A stretch of DNA of 10,768 bases, from positions 13,696 through 24,463 of the forward strand of contig FR892209.1 in NCBI GenBank assembly GCA_000433115.1, in the 5' to 3' direction. Positions 1-7,282 of the stretch are shown here, one piece after another. The translations under genes were made by a program, and so were the position numbers. Positions within the stretch are counted from its first letter, which is position 1, and every line of letters begins with the position of its first letter. The stretch is from Ruminococcus sp. CAG:382. Lineage in GTDB: Bacteria > Bacillota > Clostridia > Oscillospirales > CAG-382. The notes beneath the pieces were generated by a model, which worked only from the letters and a program-made list of their open reading frames with translations, did no database searches and was not told where the DNA came from.

Positions 1-974
1 TGAATTCCAAGCAGGGACTCGCCATCGCGGTACGCAACACAGACGGCGATATCGTCGTCCGGCAGAAACAGAGACATACTCTGAGAGAGAAATACAAAAT
101 CTGCAGAGTGCCTGTCATAAGAGGCATTGTCGGCTTTGCGGAAACTCTTGTCATGAGCTTCAGAACGCTGACGGAATCCACCGAAATGCTGGGTGTTGAG
201 ATGGAGGCGGAAAGTAAATTCGAAAAATGGCTGGACAAAAAATTCGGCAAATCAATCATGGCGGTCGCGTCACTTATCGGTACAGTACTCGGTGTGGCGC
301 TCGCTTTGCTTTTGTTTATATGGCTGCCCGCCCTGCTTGTGCGCGGCATTGAAAAGTACATTGTTCCCCTCGGCTGGACGAAGAGTGTCATCGAGGGACT
401 TGTCAAGATCGGCATCTTTGTCGCATATATTGCGCTGGTGTCGCTCATGCCGGAGATAAAACGCGTTTTCATGTACCACGGCGCGGAGCACAAGACGATT
501 TTCTGCTATGAGAACGGTCTGGATCTTACCGTTGAAAACGTGAGAAAACAGAAGCGCTTTCACCCGAGATGCGGCACCTCGTTCATATTCGTCATCATGA
601 TTCTTTCGATTCTTGCCGGATCGGTTATCACGTGGGACACGATGTGGATACGTGTGCTGCTCAAGCTGGTGAGCCTGCCGCTTGTTGTCGGTGTGGGCTA
701 TGAATACATCATGTACGCCGGAAAGCACGAAAATACGCTGACACGTATACTTTCCGCACCCGGACTGTGGCTTCAGCATATCACGACGCGTGAGCCCGAC
801 GACAGTATGATCGAGGTCGGTATCGCGAGCGTCAAGGCGTCACTCGTCAAGGAATTCCCCGACTATGACGTACCTACCGAAGAAAAGGTCGCCGCCGCGA
901 AAAAAGCGAAAGCGGAAAAAGAAGCGGAAGCCGAAAGCAGCGGAAACGACGGCGGAAACAGCGAAAACAACTGA
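1..974 (+). CDS. DUF1385 family membrane protein (YqhQ-like), 5' partial
   Basis: The reading frame is open from the window edge (first full codon at 3), so the true start lies upstream. The GTG at 108 is internal, because the in-frame residues before it (AIAVRNTDGDIVV, then a basic stretch leading to PVIRGIVGF) match the usual DUF1385 N-terminus. About 323 residues are visible. Numbered from the first in-window codon, there are roughly four hydrophobic segments, at 85-113, 129-149, 194-210 and 215-236. Between the second and third lie the family's hallmark HGAEHK motif (159-164) and HPRCG motif (187-191), which resemble metal-binding or catalytic residues. The tail after about 290 is Ala/Lys/Glu-rich, ending in Gly/Asn/Ser. 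It probably sits in the cytoplasmic membrane. The biochemical function is unknown to me. It is followed by prmC after 18 bases, a neighbourhood common in Clostridia, so co-transcription is likely. The family call is firm; any enzymatic role is guesswork. Confidence 0.9.
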   Translation, partial: NSKQGLAIAVRNTDGDIVVRQKQRHTLREKYKICRVPVIRGIVGFAETLVMSFRTLTESTEMLGVEMEAESKFEKWLDKKFGKSIMAVASLIGTVLGVALALLLFIWLPALLVRGIEKYIVPLGWTKSVIEGLVKIGIFVAYIALVSLMPEIKRVFMYHGAEHKTIFCYENGLDLTVENVRKQKRFHPRCGTSFIFVIMILSILAGSVITWDTMWIRVLLKLVSLPLVVGVGYEYIMYAGKHENTLTRILSAPGLWLQHITTREPDDSMIEVGIASVKASLVKEFPDYDVPTEEKVAAAKKAKAEKEAEAESSGNDGGNSENN

Positions 975-980
975 AACAGC

Positions 981-987
981 GGAGAGG
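981..987 (+). promoter_or_regulatory. Shine-Dalgarno site of prmC
   Basis: GGAGAGG lies five bases before the ATG at 993, in the 18-base gap after the DUF1385 stop (972-974). It is the clearest ribosome-binding site in the window and fixes the prmC start. Confidence 0.75.
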
Positions 988-992
988 TACTT

Positions 993-1841
993 ATGAAAAT
1001 ATCGGAATACAGACGTTCTACACGTGAAACACTCGGCAGACTGTTCGGCGACGAGGCGGGACCGCTTTGCGACGTGCTTCTTTGCGCCTTTCTTGACGTT
1101 GACCACTCAAAGCTCCTTCTCATGGCAGACGATGAGATACCGGAGGAGATCACATACAAAATGTCCGACGCCATCGACAGGCTCGGAATGGGCGTTCCCG
1201 TGCAGTATATCATCGGAAATTGTTGGTTCTACGGACTTAAGATACAGGTCGGGCAGGGATGCTTCATACCGCGCAGCGACACCGAAAACCTCGTCAAGGC
1301 GGCAATCGGTATTATACCGCAGGGCGGCAGCTTCGTCGATATATGCAGCGGCAGCGGATGTATTTCGGCAGCGGTCAGCGCAAACAGACCCGACGTAAAG
1401 GGCTGTGCGCTCGAATATTCGTATAAGGCTCTGCCGTACACCGAAAAAAACCTTGAGGCGTATCCGAATGTCAGCGTCAGACGCTTTGATGCGCTTGATG
1501 AGAGCGATTATGACGCATTGGCTGAGCAGTTCGGGCATCGCTTTGACGCGATACTCTGCAATCCGCCGTACATAAAGCGGGAGGACATGGATACACTTCA
1601 GCAGCAGGTGCTTTATGAGCCGCACACCGCACTTGACGGCGGCGAGGACGGACTGGATTACTACCGTACGATAATTCCGCTTGCACCCATCATCCTCAAG
1701 GACAGCGGCGCAATCATTTTTGAAGTCGGCGCGGGAGAGGCGGAGGATGTCGGCAATATGCTCCGTGAAGCGGGCTACAAGGTGGCGTTCATCCGCGACG
1801 TTCAGGGGATCGAACGTGTCGTGCTCGGAAAAAAATATTGA
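993..1841 (+). CDS. prmC: PrmC, peptide chain release factor N5-glutamine methyltransferase
   Basis: This is a class I SAM-dependent methyltransferase that modifies the glutamine of the GGQ motif in RF1 and RF2, aiding translation termination in the cytoplasm. At 282 residues it has normal full length. The N-terminal helical substrate-binding domain covers about 1-85. It is followed by the family signature IPRSDTE (92-98; the common form has IPRPDTE), the SAM-binding glycine motif DICSGSGCIS (116-125), the acidic ribose-binding residue E141, and the catalytic NPPY motif (190-193). The conserved LDGGEDGLDYY is at 214-224. The start ATG is preceded by a strong Shine-Dalgarno, GGAGAGG at 981-987, five bases upstream. 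The gene follows DUF1385 by 18 bases, so the two are probably one operon. prfA, the gene for its substrate and a frequent neighbour, is not adjacent here. The stop codon overlaps a promoter for the next gene. Confidence 0.95.
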   Translation: MKISEYRRSTRETLGRLFGDEAGPLCDVLLCAFLDVDHSKLLLMADDEIPEEITYKMSDAIDRLGMGVPVQYIIGNCWFYGLKIQVGQGCFIPRSDTENLVKAAIGIIPQGGSFVDICSGSGCISAAVSANRPDVKGCALEYSYKALPYTEKNLEAYPNVSVRRFDALDESDYDALAEQFGHRFDAILCNPPYIKREDMDTLQQQVLYEPHTALDGGEDGLDYYRTIIPLAPIILKDSGAIIFEVGAGEAEDVGNMLREAGYKVAFIRDVQGIERVVLGKKY

Positions 1842-1869
1842 CAAAACGCTTTTGATATATTATTATAAT
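1838..1869 (+). promoter_or_regulatory. Sigma-A-type promoter for the RNA methyltransferase-dprA(-topA...) unit
   Basis: A perfect -35 box TTGACA (1838-1843) is followed after exactly 17 bases by TATTAT (1861-1866), which matches the -10 consensus at five of six positions. A perfect TATAAT overlaps it at 1864-1869, with a 20-base spacer. The surroundings are strongly A/T-rich compared with the rest of the window. The -35 overlaps the prmC stop codon (TGA 1839-1841). Transcription would start around 1873-1877, giving a leader of about 55-60 bases before the ATG at 1932. This is a prediction from the sequence only. The fit to the housekeeping sigma consensus is very good, and the promoter sits in the only gap between these two genes. 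Confidence 0.75.
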
Positions 1870-1889
1870 TAAATGTAAGACGAAGACAA

Positions 1890-1906
1890 GCGGCAAAAAG
1901 CGCCGC
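1890..1906 (+). other. Small hairpin in the leader of the RNA methyltransferase gene
   Basis: GCGGC (1890-1894) pairs with GCCGC (1902-1906) around a seven-base A-rich loop. No T tract follows, so it is not a convincing intrinsic terminator. It lies between the predicted transcription start and the GGAG ribosome-binding site (1915-1918), so it could stabilise the 5' end or tune translation. A stem this short may also be chance. Confidence 0.35.
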
Positions 1907-1931
1907 ATGGTTCCGGAGAATTGCTTTCGAT

Positions 1932-2711
1932 ATGGAAAAGATAACATCACGGCAAAACGAAAAAATACGGCAGGTCGCATTTTTGAAAAGGCGTAGTGAA
2001 CGCGAGTCGACGGGACTGTTCTTTTTTGAGGGTGTTCACCTGTTGGAGGAATTTATCCGGTTCGGTCATACACCCGAATACGTCTTTGCAACGGGCGACG
2101 CGATATCGCGGTCGCCTGCGCTTATTGAACGGTGCGGCGACACCGTTTATGAGGTTACGGACAGCGTTTACGAAAAAATGACCGACGAAAAATCGCCGCA
2201 GGGGATATTGTGCGTTTCCCGTTTTCTCGATTCCGTCAGACGGGGAACACCCGAAAAGGGAAGCATAATCCTTGAGTCGCTTCAGGATAACGGCAACGTC
2301 GGCACAATCATACGCACCGCGGCATCGCTGGGTACGCGCGGCGTTGCGCTGAGCGCCGACTGTGCGGACGTTTACGCTCCGAAAACCGTGCGGGCAACGA
2401 TGGGCGCGCTGTTTTCCACAGATATAACCGTCGTTTCCGATATGCCGGAGGCGATACGGAATCTGAGAGCGGACGGCGGGCGTGTTTTCGCGGCACTCCT
2501 TGATGAAAACGCCAAAAGACTTGATGAAACCGACATACGCAGCGATGACAGCTTTGCCATCGGAAACGAGGGAAACGGTGTTTCCCGCATGACCGCCGAC
2601 GCCTGTGACGGCGGTGTTTATATACCCATGAGCGGCAGGACGGAGAGCCTCAACGCTTCCGCTGCCGCCGCGATCATCCTTTGGGAGATGAAGAGAAGTG
2701 GAAACGGATAA
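1932..2711 (+). CDS. SpoU/TrmH-family RNA 2'-O-methyltransferase
   Basis: This is a 259-residue SPOUT-class methyltransferase that should transfer a methyl group from SAM to a ribose 2'-OH in rRNA or tRNA. The exact target cannot be told from sequence. The N-terminal L30e-like substrate-binding domain (about 1-100) begins with the typical 'ITSRQNEKIRQ' and contains FFEGVHLLEE (31-40). The C-terminal knotted SpoU domain carries all three motifs. Motif 1 is GNVGTIIRTA (121-130, with N122 and R128), motif 2 is IGNEGNGVS (210-218), and motif 3 is IPMSGRTESLNAS (231-243). The overall layout resembles RlmB/YsgA/TsnR-type enzymes. The ATG at 1932 has GGAG (1915-1918) 13 bases upstream, a long spacing. 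It is the first gene after the promoter at 1838-1869 and overlaps dprA by 14 bases, suggesting translational coupling. The family is certain; the substrate is open. Confidence 0.93.
   Translation: MEKITSRQNEKIRQVAFLKRRSERESTGLFFFEGVHLLEEFIRFGHTPEYVFATGDAISRSPALIERCGDTVYEVTDSVYEKMTDEKSPQGILCVSRFLDSVRRGTPEKGSIILESLQDNGNVGTIIRTAASLGTRGVALSADCADVYAPKTVRATMGALFSTDITVVSDMPEAIRNLRADGGRVFAALLDENAKRLDETDIRSDDSFAIGNEGNGVSRMTADACDGGVYIPMSGRTESLNASAAAAIILWEMKRSGNG
2683..2687 (+). promoter_or_regulatory. Shine-Dalgarno site of dprA inside the preceding gene
   Basis: GGGAG lies ten bases before the GTG at 2698, within the last codons of the methyltransferase gene. It supports the GTG start, which gives the expected DprA N-terminus, over the later in-frame ATG at codon 14. 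Confidence 0.55.
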
Positions 2712-3921
2712 AAGAATATATGCCGTGTGGCTGGCGATGGTTCTCGGAACGAAAATTGACTCCGTGAATGTGCTTTACGGCGCCTGTGGCGACGCGGAGG
2801 AGATATACCGCCGCGACGATTATTCCGATATTGCCGACCTTAATCCGAGGGCGGCAAAAGCACTGCTTTCAAAAGAGCTTGAAAACGCATCGGCTGTTGT
2901 CGCGCAGTGCGACAGAAAAGGCGTCGGTATTCTGACATATGACGATCCGTTGTTCCCGAGCCGGCTGAAGGCGCTGGCTGCTCCGCCTACGGTGCTCTAT
3001 TACAAAGGCACCCTGCGCAGGCTTGACGACGAGTGCGTTGTCGGCATGGTGGGTACGCGTAGCATGACCGATTACGGCAGAAACGTCACATATGCGTTTG
3101 CAAAGTCGCTGGCGGCGGGCAATACCGTCATTGTGAGCGGTCTTGCGGCGGGTATAGACGCGACGGCGCACAAGGGCGCGCTTGATGCGGGCGGTTACAG
3201 CGTCGCGGTACTCGGCACTCCGATCGACAAGGTCTATCCGATGGAGAATTATGAGCTTTTCGGCGAAATGGAAAAACGGGGTGTTATATTCAGCGAATAT
3301 TATCCCGGATGCAGAACGACCGGTGCGTGTTTTCCCATAAGAAACAGGATCATCGCGGGTCTTTCGTGTGCGCTTATCGTATGCGAGGCGGGAGCGCACA
3401 GCGGCGCACTGATTACGGCGCGGGATGCCGTCATGCAGGGTAAGCCCGTGTTTGCGATACCCGGACCTGCGGGGAGCGCAACCAACGTCGGTACGAATGA
3501 AATGCTCAAGAAAGGCGCACGCATGGCGGCGCGACCGTATGATGTGCTGTCGTCGCTGGAGCTTGCGTATCCTGACAAAATACATATCCGCGGCGATGCT
3601 TTCACGATGGGCGAGAGCGAACCGCCGAAGGCTCCCGTGACTGCTCCGCGCACGGGAAAGGCGGCTGAGGCAAAGCCTGCAAAAGAACAGACGCCACAGA
3701 GAAAACAGCAGAAAAAGCCGCTTGTCGGTCAGACGCTCGACGACCTCACCGAAACGGAGCGAAGGGTCATGAATGCAATCGACACGGACGGCACTACCGC
3801 CGACACCATCACCGTGAAAACGGGGCTGTCTGTGTCCGAGGTCATGTCAACTCTCACATTGCTTGAGATCTACGGCAGAGTAAGGTCGGAGGCAGGCGGG
3901 ATATTCATACCGAACATATGA
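2698..3921 (+). CDS. dprA: DprA, DNA-processing/recombination mediator protein
   Basis: DprA binds incoming single-stranded DNA and loads RecA during natural transformation, acting in the cytoplasm. It is also kept in many bacteria not known to be competent. The protein has 407 residues. An N-terminal helical region (about 1-80) is followed by the DprA Rossmann-like domain (about 75-285), with the hallmark VGTRSMTDYGR (118-128), SGLAAGIDATAHKGAL (147-162), AVLGTPIDKVYP (170-181), FPIRNRIIAGLS (212-223), SGALITAR (235-242) and the region up to GTNEMLKKGA (265-274). A Pro/Lys/Gln/Ala-rich linker (about 304-345) leads to a C-terminal winged-helix domain (about 348-407). The start is GTG with GGGAG ten bases upstream, overlapping the methyltransferase gene by 14 bases. 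The dprA-topA order is very common in Bacillota. No catalytic defect or frameshift is visible. Whether this organism is transformable cannot be judged here. Confidence 0.95.
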   Translation: METDKRIYAVWLAMVLGTKIDSVNVLYGACGDAEEIYRRDDYSDIADLNPRAAKALLSKELENASAVVAQCDRKGVGILTYDDPLFPSRLKALAAPPTVLYYKGTLRRLDDECVVGMVGTRSMTDYGRNVTYAFAKSLAAGNTVIVSGLAAGIDATAHKGALDAGGYSVAVLGTPIDKVYPMENYELFGEMEKRGVIFSEYYPGCRTTGACFPIRNRIIAGLSCALIVCEAGAHSGALITARDAVMQGKPVFAIPGPAGSATNVGTNEMLKKGARMAARPYDVLSSLELAYPDKIHIRGDAFTMGESEPPKAPVTAPRTGKAAEAKPAKEQTPQRKQQKKPLVGQTLDDLTETERRVMNAIDTDGTTADTITVKTGLSVSEVMSTLTLLEIYGRVRSEAGGIFIPNI

Positions 3922-3955
3922 ATTCATACTGAAATACGATATATACCGTGGCTCA

Positions 3956-3969
3956 GCCGTATGCACGGC
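3956..3969 (+). other. Hairpin 1 in the dprA-topA intergenic leader
   Basis: GCCGT (3956-3960) and ACGGC (3965-3969) form a perfect five-base-pair stem with a four-base loop (ATGC), 35 bases after the dprA stop. No T run follows, so an intrinsic terminator is unlikely. It may be part of a structured topA leader, or chance. Confidence 0.4.
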
Positions 3970-3997
3970 GGTCACTTTACGAAAATAAAAGAGGATT

Positions 3998-4029
3998 CGG
4001 GGAAACGGATTTATGCACGTTTCCGACCG
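3998..4029 (+). promoter_or_regulatory. Hairpin 2 just upstream of the topA start
   Basis: GGAAACG (4001-4007) is perfectly complementary to CGTTTCC (4018-4024) around a ten-base loop. CGG (3998-4000) can extend the stem with CCG (4027-4029) across a two-base bulge, for ten pairs in all. The structure ends eight bases before the topA ATG at 4038, where a Shine-Dalgarno would be expected. It also holds a GGGG run in its 5' arm and an ATG (4013) in its loop. It could control access of ribosomes to topA. The pairing is plain in the sequence; the regulatory role is inference. Confidence 0.45.
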
Positions 4030-4037
4030 GTATTGTT

Positions 4038-6299
4038 ATGAACACACTTGTTATAATTGAGTCACCGAATAAGGCTCCCACAATAAAAAGCTGTCTCGGC
4101 AAGGGATACAAGGTCGTTGCATCAAAGGGTCATGTGCGTGATCTGCCCAAGAGCAAGCTGGGTATTGATATCGAAAACGGCTTTGAGCCGCAGTATATCA
4201 ACATACGCGGCAAGGGCGAGCTTATCAACGAACTGAAAAAGGAAGCAAAGAAGAGCGACTTCGTTCTGCTTGCGACCGACCCTGACCGTGAGGGTGAAGC
4301 GATAAGCTGGCACCTTTCTGTGGCGCTCGGGCTTGACCCGGCGAAAACAAAGCGCATCACATTCAACGAAATCACAAAAACCGCGCTCAAAGACGCGATA
4401 AAGCATCCGAGAGATCTTGATATGCGGCTTGTCGATTCACAGCAGACAAGACGTATTCTCGACAGACTTGTCGGTTACAAGATCTCGCCGTTTCTCTGGA
4501 AAAAGATCAAATCCGGTCTTTCGGCAGGACGTGTTCAGTCGGTTGCGACGCGTATGATCGTGGAACGCGACGATGAAATACGCGCTTTTGTGCCGGAGGA
4601 ATACTGGTCGGTTACCGCAAACCTCATAACACCGAAGAATGAGCCGTTTGTCGCTAAGTTTTACGGAAACGCCGACGGCAAGCTTGATCTGACCAACTCC
4701 GATGAGACAAAAAAGGTTCTTGAAGCTGTCGGTGACGGTGATTTTATCGTTTCATCGGTCAGAAAGCAGATAAAGCAGCGCCGCCCGCTCCCCCCTTTCA
4801 CCACATCCACTCTCCAGCAGGAGGCGAACCGTCGTCTCGGCTTCCCCTCTCAGCGCACCATGATGATCGCACAGGAGCTTTACGAGGGCGTTCATGTCGG
4901 TGAGAAGGGTATGCACGGTCTCATCACTTATATGCGTACCGACTCGGTGCGTATCTCTGATGACGCGCGTGCGCTGGCAAAGACCTTCATATGTACTCAT
5001 TACGGCGACAACTATTATCCTGCCACACCTAATATATATAAATCCAAGTCGGGCGCACAGGACGCGCACGAGGCGATACGCCCGACGGATCCGTCACTGA
5101 TTCCCGAAAATGTACGCGGCAAGCTGTCCGCCGATCAGTATAAGCTCTATAAGCTCATCTGGGAGCGGTTTGTCGCAAGTCAGATGAAAAATGCGGATTT
5201 CGATACCGTCGCGTCCGATCTGACGTGCGGCGGCTATGTGTTCCGCGCAACGGGACGCACAATGCGTTTCCCGGGCTTCCTTGCGGTTTACGGTGATGTT
5301 GACGACGGGGACAATTCCGAGGACGGAGACGGCACTCTGCCCGAGCTTGCCGAGGGAGACATCGCGAAAAATCACGGTCTCAAGCCCGAACAGCATTTCA
5401 CGGCGCCTCCTGCGAAATTCACCGAAGGCTCTCTTGTCAAAATGCTTGAGGAAAAAGGCATCGGCAGACCTTCAACATACACCCCCACGATCACGACCAT
5501 CATCAGCCGCGGATATGTCCAGAGAAACGGCAAGGCGCTTGAGCCTACCGAGCTTGGCAGAATAACGACGCAGTTCATGAAGGACGGCTTCCCGAAGATC
5601 GTTGATTACGATTTCACGGCGCGCATGGAGGATGATCTCGACCTTATCGAAAACGGAAAGGCTGATTATCACGAGATACTTTCCGAATTCTATGCCGATT
5701 TTGTCGAACAGCTTCACAACGCAGACAAGATGATTGACAAAATCGAATATAAAAAGCCCGTCGAAGAGACGGATATAATATGTGAAAAATGCGGTGCGCG
5801 TATGGTCATCAGAGAGGGACGCTACGGCAAATTCGCCGCCTGCCCCAATTTCCCGCGGTGCCGCAATACAAAGCGGCTTGACAAGGACGGAAAAAGCGCC
5901 GCCGAGCCGGAGGAGACCGATCCTTCAAAGGAAATAATCTCCGACGAAAAATGCCCGAACTGCGGAAGCGATATGGTTTTGCGCAAGGGCGCTTACGGCA
6001 CCTTCTTCGCTTGCAGGAACTACCCCGACTGCAAGACAACAAAGCCCTATCACAAGGATACAGGCTTCAAATGCCCGCTTTGCGGGAAAAAGCTCGTCAC
6101 AAAGACGAGCAAGAGCAGAAGGACATTCTATTCCTGCGAGGACTATCCGAATTGCAGCTTCTCATGCTGGGATATCCCGACCGATGAGACCTGTCCGAAG
6201 TGCGGTGCGATGGTTTTGAAGAAGAAATACAAGAATATCAGATATTGCAGCAAAAACTGCGGCTGGACATCCGAGGGCGAGAAAAAAAGTGAAAGCTAA
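4038..6299 (+). CDS. topA: DNA topoisomerase I (type IA) with four C-terminal zinc-finger units
   Basis: This enzyme relaxes negative supercoils by cutting one DNA strand through a 5'-phosphotyrosine. From the ATG at 4038 it has 753 residues. The Toprim domain starts at once with LVIIESPNKA (E8) and has the metal-binding ATDPDREGEA (D81, D83). Next come SGLSAGRVQS (159-168) and the active-site LITYMRTDS with Tyr298, then QDAHEAIRPTDP (341-352) and EEKGIGRPSTYTP (471-483). A Cys-rich tail follows from about 580, with four tetracysteine units (about 582-609, 639-667, 679-707 and 719-743). The start is chosen by homology: the frame extends up to GTG 3948, but those 30 extra residues are unlike the family. 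No good Shine-Dalgarno precedes 4038, and a hairpin lies just before it. In the first motif the usual ESPAKAKTI reads ESPNKAPTI. The last 11 bases overlap plsX. Confidence 0.96.
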   Translation: MNTLVIIESPNKAPTIKSCLGKGYKVVASKGHVRDLPKSKLGIDIENGFEPQYINIRGKGELINELKKEAKKSDFVLLATDPDREGEAISWHLSVALGLDPAKTKRITFNEITKTALKDAIKHPRDLDMRLVDSQQTRRILDRLVGYKISPFLWKKIKSGLSAGRVQSVATRMIVERDDEIRAFVPEEYWSVTANLITPKNEPFVAKFYGNADGKLDLTNSDETKKVLEAVGDGDFIVSSVRKQIKQRRPLPPFTTSTLQQEANRRLGFPSQRTMMIAQELYEGVHVGEKGMHGLITYMRTDSVRISDDARALAKTFICTHYGDNYYPATPNIYKSKSGAQDAHEAIRPTDPSLIPENVRGKLSADQYKLYKLIWERFVASQMKNADFDTVASDLTCGGYVFRATGRTMRFPGFLAVYGDVDDGDNSEDGDGTLPELAEGDIAKNHGLKPEQHFTAPPAKFTEGSLVKMLEEKGIGRPSTYTPTITTIISRGYVQRNGKALEPTELGRITTQFMKDGFPKIVDYDFTARMEDDLDLIENGKADYHEILSEFYADFVEQLHNADKMIDKIEYKKPVEETDIICEKCGARMVIREGRYGKFAACPNFPRCRNTKRLDKDGKSAAEPEETDPSKEIISDEKCPNCGSDMVLRKGAYGTFFACRNYPDCKTTKPYHKDTGFKCPLCGKKLVTKTSKSRRTFYSCEDYPNCSFSCWDIPTDETCPKCGAMVLKKKYKNIRYCSKNCGWTSEGEKKSES

Positions 6300-7281
6300 T
6301 ATAATCATCGATGTCATGGGCGGCGACAATCCTGCGGCAGAGCTTGTGCGCGGAGCAGTGGCAGGGTCGCGGGGATGCGGTGCGGCTCTGGCACTTGTCG
6401 GAGACAAGACAGAAATACGCCGTGCGCTTGACGGATTTAAAGCAAACATCATCGATGCACCCGAGGCGGTTCTGATGACCGATGATGCCATGTCCGTAAT
6501 ACGTGCAAAAAGCGGTTCGTCTATGGCGACGGGCTGTCGTATGCTCGCGGCGGGTGACGGGGACATATTCATAAGCTGCGGAAATACAGGTGCGCTTTAT
6601 ACGGCGGCAAGCCATTATGTCAGATGCTACAAGGGTCTTCGCCGCGCGGCGCTCAGCGCAATCGTTCCGCTGTCACAGCCGTTTGTAATGGCGGATGCGG
6701 GTGCAAATCCCGAAGCGGATGCGCTGTCGCTTCTGAGGTTTGCGAAGCTGGGCGAGATATACTGTCAGGCGGTGCTTGGCGTCGAAAAGCCGCGTGTCGC
6801 ACTCATAAACAACGGAACCGAGCCGCAGAAGGGCACGAAGATATACCGCGAGGCATATGGGTTGCTCACTGCGTCGGACATGAATTTCGTGGGCAACTGC
6901 GAGGGACGCGACCTGCCTCTCGGCGTATGCGATGTTGCCGTGTGCGACGGTTTTACGGGAAACGTCGTAATCAAGCTGATTGAGGGCATGGGAAGGTTTA
7001 TGACGGACGGTCTGAAATCCGTGATCGGCGCGAATACGAAAACAAAGCTCGGCGGTCTGCTCGTCAGGGGAGAACTGAAAAAATTTATGAAGGGGCTGGA
7101 TGATACCGCATACGGCGGTGCGCCGCTCCTCGGGATATCAAAGCCTGTCGTCAAGATACACGGCAACGCGTCCGAAAAAACGGTGCGCAGTGCGGTGATA
7201 CAGGCAAACGGCTTTGCGGAGCGAAAAATCAACGAAAAAATGGCAGAGGGTATTGCCTCTCTGACCGTGACGGGTGTTTGA
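6289..7281 (+). CDS. plsX: PlsX, phosphate acyltransferase
   Basis: PlsX converts acyl-ACP and phosphate to acyl-phosphate, which PlsY uses to start phospholipid synthesis. It is a peripheral membrane enzyme. The protein is 330 residues, a normal length. It begins IIIDVMGGDNPA (5-16) and has FISCGNTGALY (94-104), ADAGANPEAD (135-144), the NFVGNCEGRD stretch (199-208), CDGFTGNVVIK (219-229), and the terminal GGAPLLGI (276-283) and HGNAS (291-295) elements. The start is GTG, with GAGGG at 6273-6277 11 bases upstream. It overlaps topA by 11 bases, so translation is probably coupled. The next gene is rnc; acpP, often found between these two genes in Bacillota, is not present here. No fapR-like regulator gene precedes it in the window. 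Confidence 0.95.
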   Translation: MKANIIIDVMGGDNPAAELVRGAVAGSRGCGAALALVGDKTEIRRALDGFKANIIDAPEAVLMTDDAMSVIRAKSGSSMATGCRMLAAGDGDIFISCGNTGALYTAASHYVRCYKGLRRAALSAIVPLSQPFVMADAGANPEADALSLLRFAKLGEIYCQAVLGVEKPRVALINNGTEPQKGTKIYREAYGLLTASDMNFVGNCEGRDLPLGVCDVAVCDGFTGNVVIKLIEGMGRFMTDGLKSVIGANTKTKLGGLLVRGELKKFMKGLDDTAYGGAPLLGISKPVVKIHGNASEKTVRSAVIQANGFAERKINEKMAEGIASLTVTGV

Positions 7282-7282
7282 A

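Noticed and set aside
108..110. GTG at 108 as the start of the DUF1385 gene
   Set aside because: The frame is open back to base 3 and the upstream residues match the conserved N-terminus, so the gene is simply cut by the window edge.
1107..1844. Antisense open frame (245 codons) opposite prmC
   Set aside because: It mirrors prmC with no domain and no plausible own promoter or ribosome-binding site.
1890..1906. Intrinsic terminator after prmC
   Set aside because: The stem is only five base pairs and no T tract follows. It also lies downstream of the predicted start of the next transcript.
2869..3585. Antisense open frame (238 codons) opposite dprA
   Set aside because: Arg/His-rich shadow of conserved DprA codons, with no supporting signal.
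3948..4037. GTG at 3948 as an extended topA start adding 30 residues
   Set aside because: The added residues do not resemble the family, there is no Shine-Dalgarno before the GTG, and the protein from ATG 4038 begins exactly where TopA normally does.
4052..4057. Perfect TATAAT inside the start of topA as a promoter
   Set aside because: No -35-like hexamer stands 16-18 bases upstream, and the hexamer encodes conserved topA N-terminal residues.
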